Of a stretch of DNA of 64,000 bases, positions 49,282-58,464 are shown piece after piece (position 1 is the stretch's first letter; each line of letters starts with the position of its first letter). The notes under the pieces were generated by a model, which worked only from the letters and a program-made list of their open reading frames with translations, was not told the DNA's origin and did not search any database. Source of the stretch: Actinoplanes flavus (GTDB lineage Bacteria; Actinomycetota; Actinomycetes; Mycobacteriales; Micromonosporaceae); NCBI RefSeq assembly GCF_017592555.1, contig NZ_JAGFNS010000042.1, positions 1-64,000 on the forward strand, in the 5' to 3' direction. Made by a program: the position numbers and the translations under genes.

Positions 49282-50196
49282 ATGCCGGAAGACGACACCC
49301 GCGACGGACTGCGGGTCGGCGGCTGGATTCCGCCCTATTCACCCGGTGGGGCGACCACCGGGCCGATCCGGCCGACCGTCCAACCCGCGCTACCCGGCGG
49401 GGCCCGCCCCCGTGACCATTTCCCCCGGCTCCGCGGCGCCGCGGTGACGCGCCCACGCCTCGTTCTGGCCGCCGCCCTCTGTCTCGCCTGCGCGGCCACC
49501 GCCGCGGTCGCCGTCGCCCTGGACGCCGCCCGCGGTCCCGAACCGGTGGCCGCCGAGTTCACCTTCCCGGCCGCCGCGCCGCAGACCTGGCCCGCCCTGC
49601 CGCCCGGCCTCGGCCCGTCCGACGTGCCGGTCAGCGTCGAGCCATCCCCACCAGCGGGTTCACTCTCCGCGACGCCGACCCGGCGGCACACCACGGCCCC
49701 GGCCACCACGGCGGTGTCGACACGGACCGTGACCAAGAAGCCGACCCGTACCGCCACCACGAAACCCGCGCCGGTGTCACTCTCCGTGGGCTCGACAGGC
49801 GGCCTGGCGGCGGCCGACGAGACCACGCTGCGGGTCCGGCACCGCGATTACCGGGGCCGTCTGGACCGAATCGGCGACCGCGAGCGAGACGACGCCAACT
49901 TCCGGATCCGTAGCGGACTCGCGAACGGCGGCTGCGTCTCCTTCGAATCTGTTAACTTTCCCGGATATTATTTGCGGCACCGCAACTACGAAATCCGGCT
50001 GGACCGGATCGACGGCAGTGAGCTTTTCCGTCAGGACGCCACTTTCTGTCCACTGACGATTCGTTCAGGTTCCGCGCTCGTGTTGCGTTCCCACAATTAT
50101 CCGAGGCACTATGTCGTCTCCGGCGACCAGTGGTTGCGGATCGTGGAGACCTCCGCGGAGCGGGCCACCGCGTTCGTGCCGCGGGCCGCGCTCTGA
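49282..50196 (+). CDS. Exported protein with AbfB-type (CBM42) arabinose-binding domain
   Basis: The 304-residue protein has a cytoplasmic head of about 55 residues, a membrane helix (LVLAAALCLACAATAAVAVAL), a Thr/Pro linker and a C-terminal AbfB trefoil domain (about residues 165-300) with the repeats VRHRDYRGRLDRIG, YLRHRNYEIRLDRID and LRSHNYPRHYVVSG. CBM42 domains bind arabinofuranose side chains. No catalytic domain is present, so it may hold plant arabinan at the cell surface. It is convergent with the beta-galactosidase gene, across a perfect hairpin. Confidence 0.85.
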   Translation: MPEDDTRDGLRVGGWIPPYSPGGATTGPIRPTVQPALPGGARPRDHFPRLRGAAVTRPRLVLAAALCLACAATAAVAVALDAARGPEPVAAEFTFPAAAPQTWPALPPGLGPSDVPVSVEPSPPAGSLSATPTRRHTTAPATTAVSTRTVTKKPTRTATTKPAPVSLSVGSTGGLAAADETTLRVRHRDYRGRLDRIGDRERDDANFRIRSGLANGGCVSFESVNFPGYYLRHRNYEIRLDRIDGSELFRQDATFCPLTIRSGSALVLRSHNYPRHYVVSGDQWLRIVETSAERATAFVPRAAL

Positions 50197-50234
50197 CCGC
50201 TCCCCGGCCGGCCCATCCGGCCGGGGAGCGGTCA
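50194..50234. terminator. Perfect 18-bp bidirectional hairpin
   Basis: An 18-bp arm (50194-50211) pairs without mismatch with 50217-50234 around a 5-nt loop CCCAT. The left arm contains the TGA of the AbfB gene. It separates convergent genes and should terminate both. Confidence 0.8.
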
Positions 50235-50239
50235 GGCGC

Positions 50240-52231
50240 TCAGTTCGTGAAGACCGCGACTCCCCGCGCCTCCAGCACCTCGGGGGCGCCGGGGAGGGCC
50301 TGCAGGTCCACCGGCTGGTCGGTGCGGTTGATCAGGAACCAGTGGTCGCCGCGGATCGCCAGCTCCACCCGCCCGGCCAGCTCGGCCGGCAGCTCGCCAG
50401 CCACCCCGGCGGGGCCGAGCAGACGCGGCAACAGCCCGGCGAGCCCGTCCGGGCCGAGACGCGTGGAGACGTACGCCGCGGAGCCCGCACCCACCCGCCG
50501 CCGGGTGACCGCCGCCCGGTCCGCCTGCTCGCCGGTCCGGTAGCGGGCCAGCACCTCGACGTCCGGGCCGGTCACGTCGATCCGGTCGGTCCACAGTGTG
50601 CCGGTGGTCCCGTCGTCCAGCGCCACGCTCTCGCCGTCGAGCAGCGGCCCGAACTCCTCGATCCGGATGCCGAGCAGGTCACGCAGCGCGCCCGGGTAGC
50701 CGCCCAGCCAGACGTGGTCGTTCTCGTCCACGATCCCGGAGAAGTACGTGGTGACCAGATGCCCGCCCGCCGCGACCCAGGCCGCCAGCCGGTCCGCGAG
50801 GGCGGCCGGGACCACGTGCAGCACCGGGGCGACGAGCAGCCGGTACTCCTCCAGCGGCCCGCCGGTCGGCACCACGTCGGCGCGGACGCCGGCGTCCAGC
50901 AGCGCGGTGTACCAGTCCAGCGCCTCCTGCCGGTACCGCAGCCGGTCGGTCGGGTGCGAGTCCTGTTCGGCCGTCCACCACGACTCCCAGTCGAAGACGA
51001 TGCCGACCGCGGCGCGGCGACGGCGCGAGCCGGCGATGGGCGCCAGCTCGCGCAGCCGCTCCCCCAGCCGGGCCACACCCCGGAAGAGATCACTGTCGGT
51101 CCCGGCATGCGGCAGCATCGCCGAGTGGTACTTCTCCGCACCCGCCCGCGACTGCCGCCACTGGAAGAAGCAAACCGCGTCGGCGCCGTGCGCCACGTGG
51201 GTCAGCGAGTCGCGGGCCAGCTCGCCCGGCTTCTTCGCCACGTTGACCGGCTGCCAGTTGACCGCGCTGGTGGAGTGCTCCATCAGGAACCACGGCTCGC
51301 CGCCGGCGATGTTGCCGGTCAGGTTGGCCGAGAAGGACAGCTCGTCGCGGGCCTGCGGGCCGGGCACCACGTAGTGGTCGTTGGCGACGAAGTCGACCTC
51401 GGCCGCCCAGTCGGCGTAGTTCATCGGGTTCATCCCGCCCATCACCATGAAGTTCGTGGTGACCGGCACCTCCGGGGTGATCCGCCGGAGCAGGTCGCGC
51501 TCGGCCCGCAGGTGGTCCTTGAGCGCGTCCGAGGAGAACCGCTTGAAGTCGAGCTGCTGGGTCGGGTTCGGGTGCGAGGCGGCCAGGCGGGGCGGCAGGA
51601 TCTCCTCGAAGTCGTCGTACCGCTGGGACCAGAAGGCGGTGCCCCAGGCGTGATTGAGCGCTTCGACGGTGCCGTAGCGCTCCCGCAGCCAGACCCGGAA
51701 GGCGCGCGCCGCGTCGTCCGAGTAGTCGTACACGTTGTGGCAGCCCAGCTCGTTGTTGACGTGCCAGGCGACCAGCGCCGGGTGGTCGGCGTACCGGGTG
51801 GCCAGCTTCTCCACCAGGCGCAGCGCGTGCTCCCGGAAGACCGGCGAGGTGGGCCGCCAGTGCTGGCGGGCTCCCGGCCAGAGGACCTCCCCGGTCCGGG
51901 TGACCGGCAGGATCTCCGGGTGCTTCCGGGTCAGCCAGGGCGGCGGCGAGGCGGTGGCGGTGGCCAGGTCGACGGTGATGCCCCCGGCGTGCAGCAGGTC
52001 CATCACCTCGTCCAGCCACCCGAGGTCGTACTCGCCGTCGCAGGGCTCCAGCCGGGCCCAGGAGAAGATGGCCAGGCTGACGATGGTGACGCCGGCCTCG
52101 CGCATCGCGCGTACGTCGTCGTCCCAGACCTCGCGCGGCCACTGGTCGGGGTTGTAGTCGGCGCCGAATTCCAGACGCGCCGACCCGGCGCGGCGAAGCC
52201 AGCGCCGGGTCGTCTCGTTGCTCTGTGTCAT
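50240..52231 (-). CDS. GH42 beta-galactosidase
   Basis: The 663-residue protein fits glycoside hydrolase family 42: GADYNPDQWPREVWDDDVRA at the start, acid/base Glu near residue 160 (AWHVNNELGCHN), nucleophile Glu near 318 (WFLMEHSTSAVNW) and the C-terminal trimerisation/GLMT-like domains. It removes terminal beta-galactose from plant galactans or oligosaccharides inside the cell; no signal peptide. It overlaps the sugar-binding protein gene by 4 bp and belongs to the LacI-controlled operon 55378 to 50240. Confidence 0.93.
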   Translation of the reverse strand: MTQSNETTRRWLRRAGSARLEFGADYNPDQWPREVWDDDVRAMREAGVTIVSLAIFSWARLEPCDGEYDLGWLDEVMDLLHAGGITVDLATATASPPPWLTRKHPEILPVTRTGEVLWPGARQHWRPTSPVFREHALRLVEKLATRYADHPALVAWHVNNELGCHNVYDYSDDAARAFRVWLRERYGTVEALNHAWGTAFWSQRYDDFEEILPPRLAASHPNPTQQLDFKRFSSDALKDHLRAERDLLRRITPEVPVTTNFMVMGGMNPMNYADWAAEVDFVANDHYVVPGPQARDELSFSANLTGNIAGGEPWFLMEHSTSAVNWQPVNVAKKPGELARDSLTHVAHGADAVCFFQWRQSRAGAEKYHSAMLPHAGTDSDLFRGVARLGERLRELAPIAGSRRRRAAVGIVFDWESWWTAEQDSHPTDRLRYRQEALDWYTALLDAGVRADVVPTGGPLEEYRLLVAPVLHVVPAALADRLAAWVAAGGHLVTTYFSGIVDENDHVWLGGYPGALRDLLGIRIEEFGPLLDGESVALDDGTTGTLWTDRIDVTGPDVEVLARYRTGEQADRAAVTRRRVGAGSAAYVSTRLGPDGLAGLLPRLLGPAGVAGELPAELAGRVELAIRGDHWFLINRTDQPVDLQALPGAPEVLEARGVAVFTN

Positions 52232-53568
52232 TTAACCGTGAAACCCTGTTCCTGGCCGTACTTGACCGAAGCGTCCTGCCACGACTTCAGTCCGTCGGCG
52301 AGCGTTCCCTGCCCGAGGTAGGCCTTGCCCACCGTGTCGCCGTAGATGCTGTTGGCGTAGACCTGGAAGGGCAGGTAGGACCAGCCGGTGACGACCTGCC
52401 CGGCGGACTCGGCGAGCACCTCGTTGACCTTCTGGCCACCGAAGTACGGGAACTCCTTGTTCTTGAACTCCGGTGCGGCGAGGTGCTTGGTGGTCGCCGG
52501 GAAGGCGCCGTCGTCGATGCGGGTCTGTGCGCCCTCGTCGACGGCCGCGTACTTCAGGAACGCGTACGCGAGGGTCTTGTTGGCGCTCTTCTCCGGGATG
52601 GCCAGGGAGCTGCCGCCGTTCTCCGCGGTGGCCTTGCCGCCGGCCTCCCACTGCGGCATCGGGGCGACCCGCCACTTGCCGTTGGCGGCCGCCGCGCCCT
52701 TCTCCAGGTTGCTCGGCATCCACGCGCCGGTGACCAGGGTGGCGATGGTGCCGTCGCCGAGGCCCTTGTACCACTCGTCGGTCCAGCCGACGACCGGCGA
52801 GAGCAGCTTGGCGTCGATCAGCTTCTGCCACTGGGTGGCGAACTTCGTGCTGCCCGGGTCGGCGAAATCGATGCCGACGTCGGTGCCACTGACCGTGTAC
52901 GGCTTGCCGCCGGCCTGCCAGATCAGGCTGGTGGTGAACCCGGCGTCGCCGCTGTCGCTGGTGATGTACGCCTTCGGGTCCGCCTTGTGCAGCTTCTCGG
53001 CGGCGGCCGCGTACTCCTCCCAGGTGGTCGGCACCGCGATCTGGTGCTTGTCGAAGACCTCCTTGTTGTAGAAGAGCGCCATCGGGCCGGAGTCGATCGG
53101 GAAGCCGTAGATCTTGTCGCCGGCGTGCACCGCGTTCCAGGTGCCCGGGGTGAACGTGCCGTCCAGCGACGCGGCCCCGTACGTGTTCAGGTCCGCCACC
53201 GACTTGGCCAGCGCGAACTGCGGCAGCGCGTAGTACTCGATCTGCGCCACGTCGGGGATCCCGGTGCCGGCCGTGATCGCGTTCTGCAGGGCGGTGTACT
53301 GGTCGTTGCCCGTACCGGCGTTGGTGAGGTTGATCTTGACCTTGGGGTGTTTGGTCTGGAAGTCGGCGGCGACCTTGGTGAGCGTGGTGTCCCAGGCCCA
53401 GACGGTCAGGTTGCCGCCCGCCTCCAGGGCGGCCGCGATGTCCGCCTCGGTGACCGTGGCCGGGGCCGCGGCGCCGTCGCCGGTGTCGTCCGAGCCGGAA
53501 CAGCCGGTGGCCAGGAGGGTTATCGACAGGGCGGCGCCGAGTAGCGCCCGCCGTCGGGTGATCGACAT
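52228..53568 (-). CDS. Sugar ABC transporter substrate-binding lipoprotein
   Basis: The 446-residue protein has a lipoprotein signal with lipobox LATGC near residue 23, a twin-Arg-like start (SITRRRALLGA) and a family-1 sugar-binding fold (VWAWDTTLTKVAADFQTKHP, then DVAQIEYYALPQF). It captures oligosaccharides for the two permeases upstream. No ATPase gene is in the locus; actinomycetes usually share one MsiK-type ATPase among such importers. Substrate likely a galactoside, judged by the GH42 gene. Confidence 0.92.
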   Translation of the reverse strand: MSITRRRALLGAALSITLLATGCSGSDDTGDGAAAPATVTEADIAAALEAGGNLTVWAWDTTLTKVAADFQTKHPKVKINLTNAGTGNDQYTALQNAITAGTGIPDVAQIEYYALPQFALAKSVADLNTYGAASLDGTFTPGTWNAVHAGDKIYGFPIDSGPMALFYNKEVFDKHQIAVPTTWEEYAAAAEKLHKADPKAYITSDSGDAGFTTSLIWQAGGKPYTVSGTDVGIDFADPGSTKFATQWQKLIDAKLLSPVVGWTDEWYKGLGDGTIATLVTGAWMPSNLEKGAAAANGKWRVAPMPQWEAGGKATAENGGSSLAIPEKSANKTLAYAFLKYAAVDEGAQTRIDDGAFPATTKHLAAPEFKNKEFPYFGGQKVNEVLAESAGQVVTGWSYLPFQVYANSIYGDTVGKAYLGQGTLADGLKSWQDASVKYGQEQGFTVK

Positions 53569-53594
53569 ATCAATCCCTTCGGTGATGGGGGATT

Positions 53595-54512
53595 TCACTG
53601 TTTGACACTCCCCGCGGCCAGACCCGACTGCCAGTAGCGCTGGAGCATCAGGAAGGCCACGGTGAGGGGAATGATGGTGAGCAGGGAGCCGGTGATCACG
53701 AGGTCGAAGACGACGTCGCCGCCGACCGTGTTGGCCTGCCTGTTCCAGGAGTAGAGGCCCAGCGTGAGCGGGTAGAGGTCGGCGTTCTTCAGCATGATCA
53801 GCGGCATGAAGAAGTTGTTCCAGGCGGCCACCAGGTTGAACAGCAGCACGGTGACGAGACCGGGCGCCAGCAGTGGCAGCGCGAGCTTGAAGAAGATCCG
53901 GAACTCGCCGGCCCCGTCGCACCGCGCCGACTCCAGGATCTCGTTCGGCACCGCCTCCGTGGAGTAGGTCCACATCAGGTAGAGACCGAACGGCGACACC
54001 AGCGACGGGATGATCACCGACCACGGGGTGTCGGTGAGCCCCATCTTCGCGAACAGCAGGAACGTCGGCACGGCCAGCGCGGTGGGCGGGACCGCGATCC
54101 CGCCGAGCACGACGGCGAACACCGCGCGACGGCCGCGGAAGTCGAACTTGGCCAGGCCGTACCCGGCGAGCGCGGCCAGCAGGGTCGCTCCCCCGGCGCC
54201 CACCACCACGTAGATCACCGTGTTGAGCACCCAGCGGCCGAAGATGCCGTCCTGATAGGTGAACACCTCGGTGATGTTGTCGACGAGGGCGAACCCGTCG
54301 CCGAACCAGAGCCCGAACGTGCCGAGCAGGTCCTCCTGTGTCTTCGTGGCGCTGATGAACAGCCAGGCCAGCGGCAGGATCGCGTACACCAGCATCAGGC
54401 CGGTGACCGCGGTGAGGACGACGCTGCGCCGGCGCGGCCGCCGGGCCGCGGGTTTCAGCGGGGGGCGGCCCGGACGGCGCGCCGCCGCCCGGACGGTGGG
54501 CGTGGCGGTCAC
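53595..54512 (-). CDS. Sugar ABC transporter permease, MalG-type
   Basis: The 305-residue permease has six hydrophobic helices and the EAA motif ESARCDGAGEFRIFFKLALP near residue 200. A basic, Pro-rich head of about 30 residues precedes the first helix. The GTG start overlaps the stop of the MalF-type gene by 4 bp. It forms the membrane channel with that partner for import of the sugar bound by the protein encoded at 52228. Confidence 0.92.
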   Translation of the reverse strand: MTATPTVRAAARRPGRPPLKPAARRPRRRSVVLTAVTGLMLVYAILPLAWLFISATKTQEDLLGTFGLWFGDGFALVDNITEVFTYQDGIFGRWVLNTVIYVVVGAGGATLLAALAGYGLAKFDFRGRRAVFAVVLGGIAVPPTALAVPTFLLFAKMGLTDTPWSVIIPSLVSPFGLYLMWTYSTEAVPNEILESARCDGAGEFRIFFKLALPLLAPGLVTVLLFNLVAAWNNFFMPLIMLKNADLYPLTLGLYSWNRQANTVGGDVVFDLVITGSLLTIIPLTVAFLMLQRYWQSGLAAGSVKQ

Positions 54513-55378
54513 CGGGCCTCCCCCCGCATGGCGCGAAGCTGGAAGAGGTAGGCCACGACCATCGTCGCCACACCCATCAGCAGCGCGACAGTGGCCGAGT
54601 AGTTGATCTGCTGTCCGGCGAACGACAGCTGGTAGGCGTAGATGTTCGGGGTGAAGTAGGTGGTGATCGAGTTCGGCGCCAGGCTGTCGAGCACCTGCGG
54701 CTCGTTGAAGAGCTGGAAGCTGCCGACGATCGAGAAGATCGTGGCCACGACCAGCGGCCCGCGCAACGCCGGCAGCTTGATCGCCCGGATGATCCGGAGC
54801 TCGCCGGCCCCGTCGATCGCGGCCGCCTCGTAGAGGGAGGCGTCGATCACCTTGAGTCCGGAGTAGAGGATGAGCATGTTGTAGCCGACGTATTCCCAAG
54901 TCACGATGTTGCCGATGGTGGCGAGGATCCAGCCCGGCGCCAGCGGGTCGGGCAGGTTCAGGCCCAGCGCCTCGTTGATGCTGCCGACCAGGCCGAACCG
55001 GATGCCGTAGAGGAAACCGGCCATCAGCGTGGCGACGACCGACGGCACCGCGTACGGCAGGAAGATCGCGACCCGGAAGAAGCCGGCGCCGTAGAGCCGC
55101 CCGCTGTCGATGGCGAGCGCCACCAGCAGGGCCAGCCCGAGCATGATCGGCACCTGGATCAGCAGGAAGAGCACGACCCGGGTGATCGCCTCCCAGAACT
55201 GCGGGTCGCTGAGCGCCTTGGTGTAGTTCTCCAGACCGACGAAGGTGGTGCCGCCGACCAGCCTGGTGCGGAACACGCTGAGGTACGCCGAGTACGCGAT
55301 CGGCGCCAGGAAGACCAGCGTGAAGAGCGCGAGGAACGGAGCGGTGAACTGCCATCCGATCCAGGAACGCCGGGTCAA
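54509..55378 (-). CDS. Sugar ABC transporter permease, MalF-type
   Basis: The 289-residue permease starts near the first helix (FTAPFLALFTLVFLAPIAYSAY) and carries the EAA motif EAAAIDGAGELRIIRAIKLP near residue 185. It is the first gene of the operon and faces the LacI-type gene across two palindromic operators, 19 bp from the nearer one, so the operator probably controls it directly. Confidence 0.92.
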   Translation of the reverse strand: MTRRSWIGWQFTAPFLALFTLVFLAPIAYSAYLSVFRTRLVGGTTFVGLENYTKALSDPQFWEAITRVVLFLLIQVPIMLGLALLVALAIDSGRLYGAGFFRVAIFLPYAVPSVVATLMAGFLYGIRFGLVGSINEALGLNLPDPLAPGWILATIGNIVTWEYVGYNMLILYSGLKVIDASLYEAAAIDGAGELRIIRAIKLPALRGPLVVATIFSIVGSFQLFNEPQVLDSLAPNSITTYFTPNIYAYQLSFAGQQINYSATVALLMGVATMVVAYLFQLRAMRGEAR

Positions 55379-55396
55379 ACCTGCCCCCTTCCGAGG

Positions 55397-55412
55397 ATGT
55401 TTACGTAAACAT
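55397..55412. promoter_or_regulatory. LacI-type operator, copy 1
   Basis: ATGTTTACGTAAACAT, a perfect 16-bp palindrome with the central CG typical of LacI-family sites. The second copy begins 23 bp further on, close to two helical turns. Confidence 0.88.
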
Positions 55413-55419
55413 CGGTGTC

Positions 55420-55435
55420 ATGTTTACGTAAACAT
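55420..55435. promoter_or_regulatory. LacI-type operator, copy 2
   Basis: Identical 16-bp palindrome ATGTTTACGTAAACAT. It lies just upstream of a TATAGT -10-like element (55444-55449) of the regulator gene, so it should allow autoregulation as well as repression of the transporter operon. Confidence 0.88.
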
Positions 55436-55477
55436 GACTGCCGTATAGTGGCACGGGCCACAAATCACGGTCAAGGA

Positions 55478-56539
55478 GTGATCAAGATCGAACCACCCCG
55501 GCTGCGCGCCTCCTCGGACGTCCCCGGCGGCCGCCGCAAACAGCGCGTCTCCATGGCCGACGTGGCCCGCCTCGCCGGGGTCTCCTCACAGACCGTCTCG
55601 CGCGTCGCCAACGGCTCGCCCGGTGTCGTCGAGACCACCCGTGAGCAGGTGCTCGCCGCGATGAGCGAGCTCGGTTACCGGCCCAACAGCGCGGCCCGCT
55701 CACTGCGCTACGGACGGTTCAACACGATCGGGGTGATCCTGTTCGGGCTGTCCTCCATCGGCAACAGCCGGACGGTCGAGGCGATCGCCACCCACGCGGC
55801 CGCCGAGGGGTACGCGATCACGCTCATCCCGGTCGGCGCGCCCACCCAGGACAACGTTCTGGGAGCGTTCACAAGAATGGGCGAGCTCGCGGTCGACGGC
55901 GTCATTCTCATCATCGAGGTGCACCTGCTCGACGCGGCCGCGGTGACCCTTCCGCCGGGCGCGCACGTGGTGGTCGTCGACTCCGACGCCGGCGACCGCT
56001 ATCCGGTCGTCGACACCGACCAGGCCGACGGCGCCCGGCAGGCCGTCCGGCACCTGCTCGACCTGGGTCACCACACCGTCTGGCACCTGGCCGGGCCGGC
56101 CGGGTCGTTCTCCGCCGAGCGCCGTGCCTCGGCCTGGCGGCAGGTCCTCGAGGAGGCCGGGCGGCCGGTGCCCGCGCTCGAGCGCGGCGACTGGTCCGCC
56201 GACTCCGGTTACCGGGCCGGGCTGCGGCTCGCGGCCGACCCGTCCTGCACCGCGATCTTCGCGGCCAACGACCAGATGGCCCTCGGCGTGCTTCGGGCCC
56301 TGCACGAGCGCGGCCGCCGGGTGCCGGAGGAGGTCAGCGTGGTCGGGTTCGACGACGTCGCCGACGCCGGTTCCTACCTGCCCCCGCTGACCACCGTGCA
56401 CCAGGACTTCGCCGAGGTGGGGCGGCGCTGCGTGGACGCCCTGCTGCGCCAGATCCACGACGAGCCGTCCGGGCCGGGCACCGATCTGGTCGCCACCCGC
56501 CTGGTGGTCCGGGCCAGCACCGCCGCCCCGGAAGTCTGA
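55478..56539 (+). CDS. LacI-family transcriptional regulator of the GH42/sugar locus
   Basis: The regulator has a helix-turn-helix near the start (MADVARLAGVSSQTVSRVANG) with the hinge region SAARSLRYGRFNTIGVI, and a periplasmic-binding-like effector domain (IFAANDQMALGVLRALHERG, VSVVGFDDVADAG). The frame may start at the GTG 55478, where AAGGAG overlaps the codon, or at the ATG 55553 directly before the helix-turn-helix; I give the longer form with reserve. It should release the two operators when a galactoside is bound. Confidence 0.9.
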   Translation: MIKIEPPRLRASSDVPGGRRKQRVSMADVARLAGVSSQTVSRVANGSPGVVETTREQVLAAMSELGYRPNSAARSLRYGRFNTIGVILFGLSSIGNSRTVEAIATHAAAEGYAITLIPVGAPTQDNVLGAFTRMGELAVDGVILIIEVHLLDAAAVTLPPGAHVVVVDSDAGDRYPVVDTDQADGARQAVRHLLDLGHHTVWHLAGPAGSFSAERRASAWRQVLEEAGRPVPALERGDWSADSGYRAGLRLAADPSCTAIFAANDQMALGVLRALHERGRRVPEEVSVVGFDDVADAGSYLPPLTTVHQDFAEVGRRCVDALLRQIHDEPSGPGTDLVATRLVVRASTAAPEV

Positions 56540-56610
56540 TCCGGGACTGCGCGCACCGGTCGCCCGAGCGGATCCTGCAAGGGACGACGTTCGACGCGAA
56601 GGAGATGCGC

Positions 56611-57003
56611 ATGTCATCGAGACTCAACGCCGGGGAGATCCTGGAGCGGGCCCGCGCCGGTGCCGAGACGGCCACGGCCGGCCGGGTCTTCGGCCCGCCG
56701 ATCGAGCGGGACGGCGTCACCGTCGTCCCGGTCGCCGTCGTCAGCGGGGGCGGCGGCGGAGGCGAGGGCGGCGGGACGGCCGCGGGCGACCGACCCGTGG
56801 ACGGCGACACCCCGCAGGGTGAGGGCTCCGGCGGCGGGTTCGGCTTCATCGCCCGCCCGGCCGGTGTCTACGTCATCCGCGACGGCGACGCCCACTGGCG
56901 GCCCGCCGTCGACGTCAACAAGATCGTCATCGGCGGTCAGCTGGTCGCGGTCGTGGCCCTGCTGGTCGCCCGGTCGCTCCTGCGCCGCCGTCGCCGCCGC
57001 TGA
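56611..57003 (+). CDS. GerW/YtfJ-family protein with C-terminal membrane helix
   Basis: The 130-residue protein shows the GerW pattern: VFGPPIERDGVTVVPVAVVSGG, a Gly-rich loop, then GGGFGFIARPAGVYVIRDG and VDVNKIV. A terminal helix (LVAVVALLVARSLL) and an Arg tail anchor it in the membrane. The family was named for a Bacillus spore-germination protein but is widespread in actinomycetes with unknown roles. The ATG at 56611 has AAGGAG 6 bp upstream; 56605 is possible. Confidence 0.83.
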   Translation: MSSRLNAGEILERARAGAETATAGRVFGPPIERDGVTVVPVAVVSGGGGGGEGGGTAAGDRPVDGDTPQGEGSGGGFGFIARPAGVYVIRDGDAHWRPAVDVNKIVIGGQLVAVVALLVARSLLRRRRRR

Positions 57004-57012
57004 CGGCGTCCC

Positions 57013-57696
57013 TCAGACGCCCCCGGCCCGGCGGCGCTCACCGATCTCCCAGGCGAGGATGTACTGCCGGATCAACCTGGCCACGTCCTCCTTGGCGCCG
57101 AACCGGAGGATCAGGTGCTCGCCCGGATCGCCGTGCGGGGCCGGGCGGATCGTGTGGACGACACCGTTCAGCCGGGCCTCGGCGGCGCCCAGCCACACCG
57201 CGGCCTCCACCCGGTCCCCCTGGGACAGGGTGGTCGGCTGGTCGATCCAGCAGCGCAGGCCGCCCTCGCTGATGTCGAGCAGCACGCCCTCGGCCGGCTG
57301 TCCGTCGTCGGCCTCGGTGTCCAGCCGGACCACCGCGCCCGCCCCGCCCCGGACGAACTCGCGCCGGTTGTCGTGGCGGGCGCCACCGGCCGGCACGAGC
57401 GTCCACCGCGGCGGCGAGTCGGAGAGCGCGATCAGCCGGCAGGGCAGCACGATCCGGGTCCGTGGCAGGGCCCAGAAGATCTCGAACTCGCGGCCCGGCT
57501 GGAACACGGTCAGGCCGGTGGTCTCCAGCGGAGCGGTGACGATGAGCGCGCCGTCCTCGATGCCCTGTAGCTTCGAGCGCAGGTTCAGGCCCTCACCCAT
57601 GGCGAGGAAGATCGTGGTGCCGATCTCCGGCGCCTCGATCGGCGGCGCACCCTCTGCCGCGGGTACGGACATGGAGTCAGTTGCACCGTTGCTCAT
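57013..57696 (-). CDS. PilZ-domain protein (c-di-GMP binding type)
   Basis: The 227-residue protein has a YcgR-like N-terminal domain and a C-terminal PilZ domain (about residues 125-215) with the RxxxR-like start DNRREFVRGG and the D/NxSxxG motif DISEGGLRCW, the two c-di-GMP contacts. It could control motility or envelope processes in response to c-di-GMP. It is convergent with the GerW-like gene, 9 bp apart. No partner is obvious. Confidence 0.87.
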   Translation of the reverse strand: MSNGATDSMSVPAAEGAPPIEAPEIGTTIFLAMGEGLNLRSKLQGIEDGALIVTAPLETTGLTVFQPGREFEIFWALPRTRIVLPCRLIALSDSPPRWTLVPAGGARHDNRREFVRGGAGAVVRLDTEADDGQPAEGVLLDISEGGLRCWIDQPTTLSQGDRVEAAVWLGAAEARLNGVVHTIRPAPHGDPGEHLILRFGAKEDVARLIRQYILAWEIGERRRAGGV

Positions 57697-57774
57697 CTGC
57701 TACCTCGGCGTTCTCGAAAGTCGTACCCCTGTCTTTCGGCCGCCGGTGAGGGAATGTGACGATTCCCGGCCGGG

Positions 57775-58464
57775 CTATGCCCGCTCCAGGACCGGCTCGG
57801 GGTAGCGGGCCAGCCGGAGACGGTACGCGAAGACCGCCAGGGTGCCGCCGGTGCAGAGCAGCCAGACCGCCCCCGCGTGAGCGAGACCACGCCACAGCAG
57901 ATCGGTCCCGCCGCCGTCGACCGCGTAGGTGCCGATCTCCCGGGCCGACCAGAACGGCATGAACTTCGCGATCGTGCCGGCCGGGTCGGCGAGCATCTGC
58001 ACGGCGCAGACCGAGAGCAGGGCCAGGGCGCCCTCCAGCTCGCGGGGCAGCAGCGCGCCGACCAGGCTGCCGAACGGCGCCGCGATCAGGGCGGTGATCC
58101 CCATCATCAGGCCGATCGCCCAGAACCGGTCGATGTCCTGGTCGACGCCGACCAGGATCAGGTAGCCGCCGGCCAGCAGCAGGCCGAAGCCGCTCATCGC
58201 GATCAGGCGGCCACCGATGATGCCGGCCACCGAGGCGCCGGAGAGGCGCAGCCGGGGGTCGACGCCGCGAGCCGCGTTCACCACGAAGAGGGTGAGGGTG
58301 GAGACGGCCCAGGCGATACCGAGGGTGAGCATGCGGGTGGACTGGCCGGTCAGGTCCCGCCGGACCAGGTAGAACCAGAGCGGCAGCGAGATCACCAGCA
58401 GCAGCGCGGTCCGCCGCCGGCCCACCTCGCGGGCCGACAACCCGGCCACCGTCAGCGCGGTCAT
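57775..58464 (-). CDS. ABC transporter membrane subunit
   Basis: The 229-residue protein has six hydrophobic segments (ALLLVISLPLWFYLV, MLTLGIAWAVSTLTLFVV, LIAMSGFGLLLAGGYLILV, LMMGITALIAAPFGSLVGAL and two later). It resembles small ABC-2 permeases. It overlaps the ATPase gene by 4 bp and should form an exporter with it, under PadR control from the next gene. Substrate unknown. Confidence 0.82.
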   Translation of the reverse strand: MTALTVAGLSAREVGRRRTALLLVISLPLWFYLVRRDLTGQSTRMLTLGIAWAVSTLTLFVVNAARGVDPRLRLSGASVAGIIGGRLIAMSGFGLLLAGGYLILVGVDQDIDRFWAIGLMMGITALIAAPFGSLVGALLPRELEGALALLSVCAVQMLADPAGTIAKFMPFWSAREIGTYAVDGGGTDLLWRGLAHAGAVWLLCTGGTLAVFAYRLRLARYPEPVLERA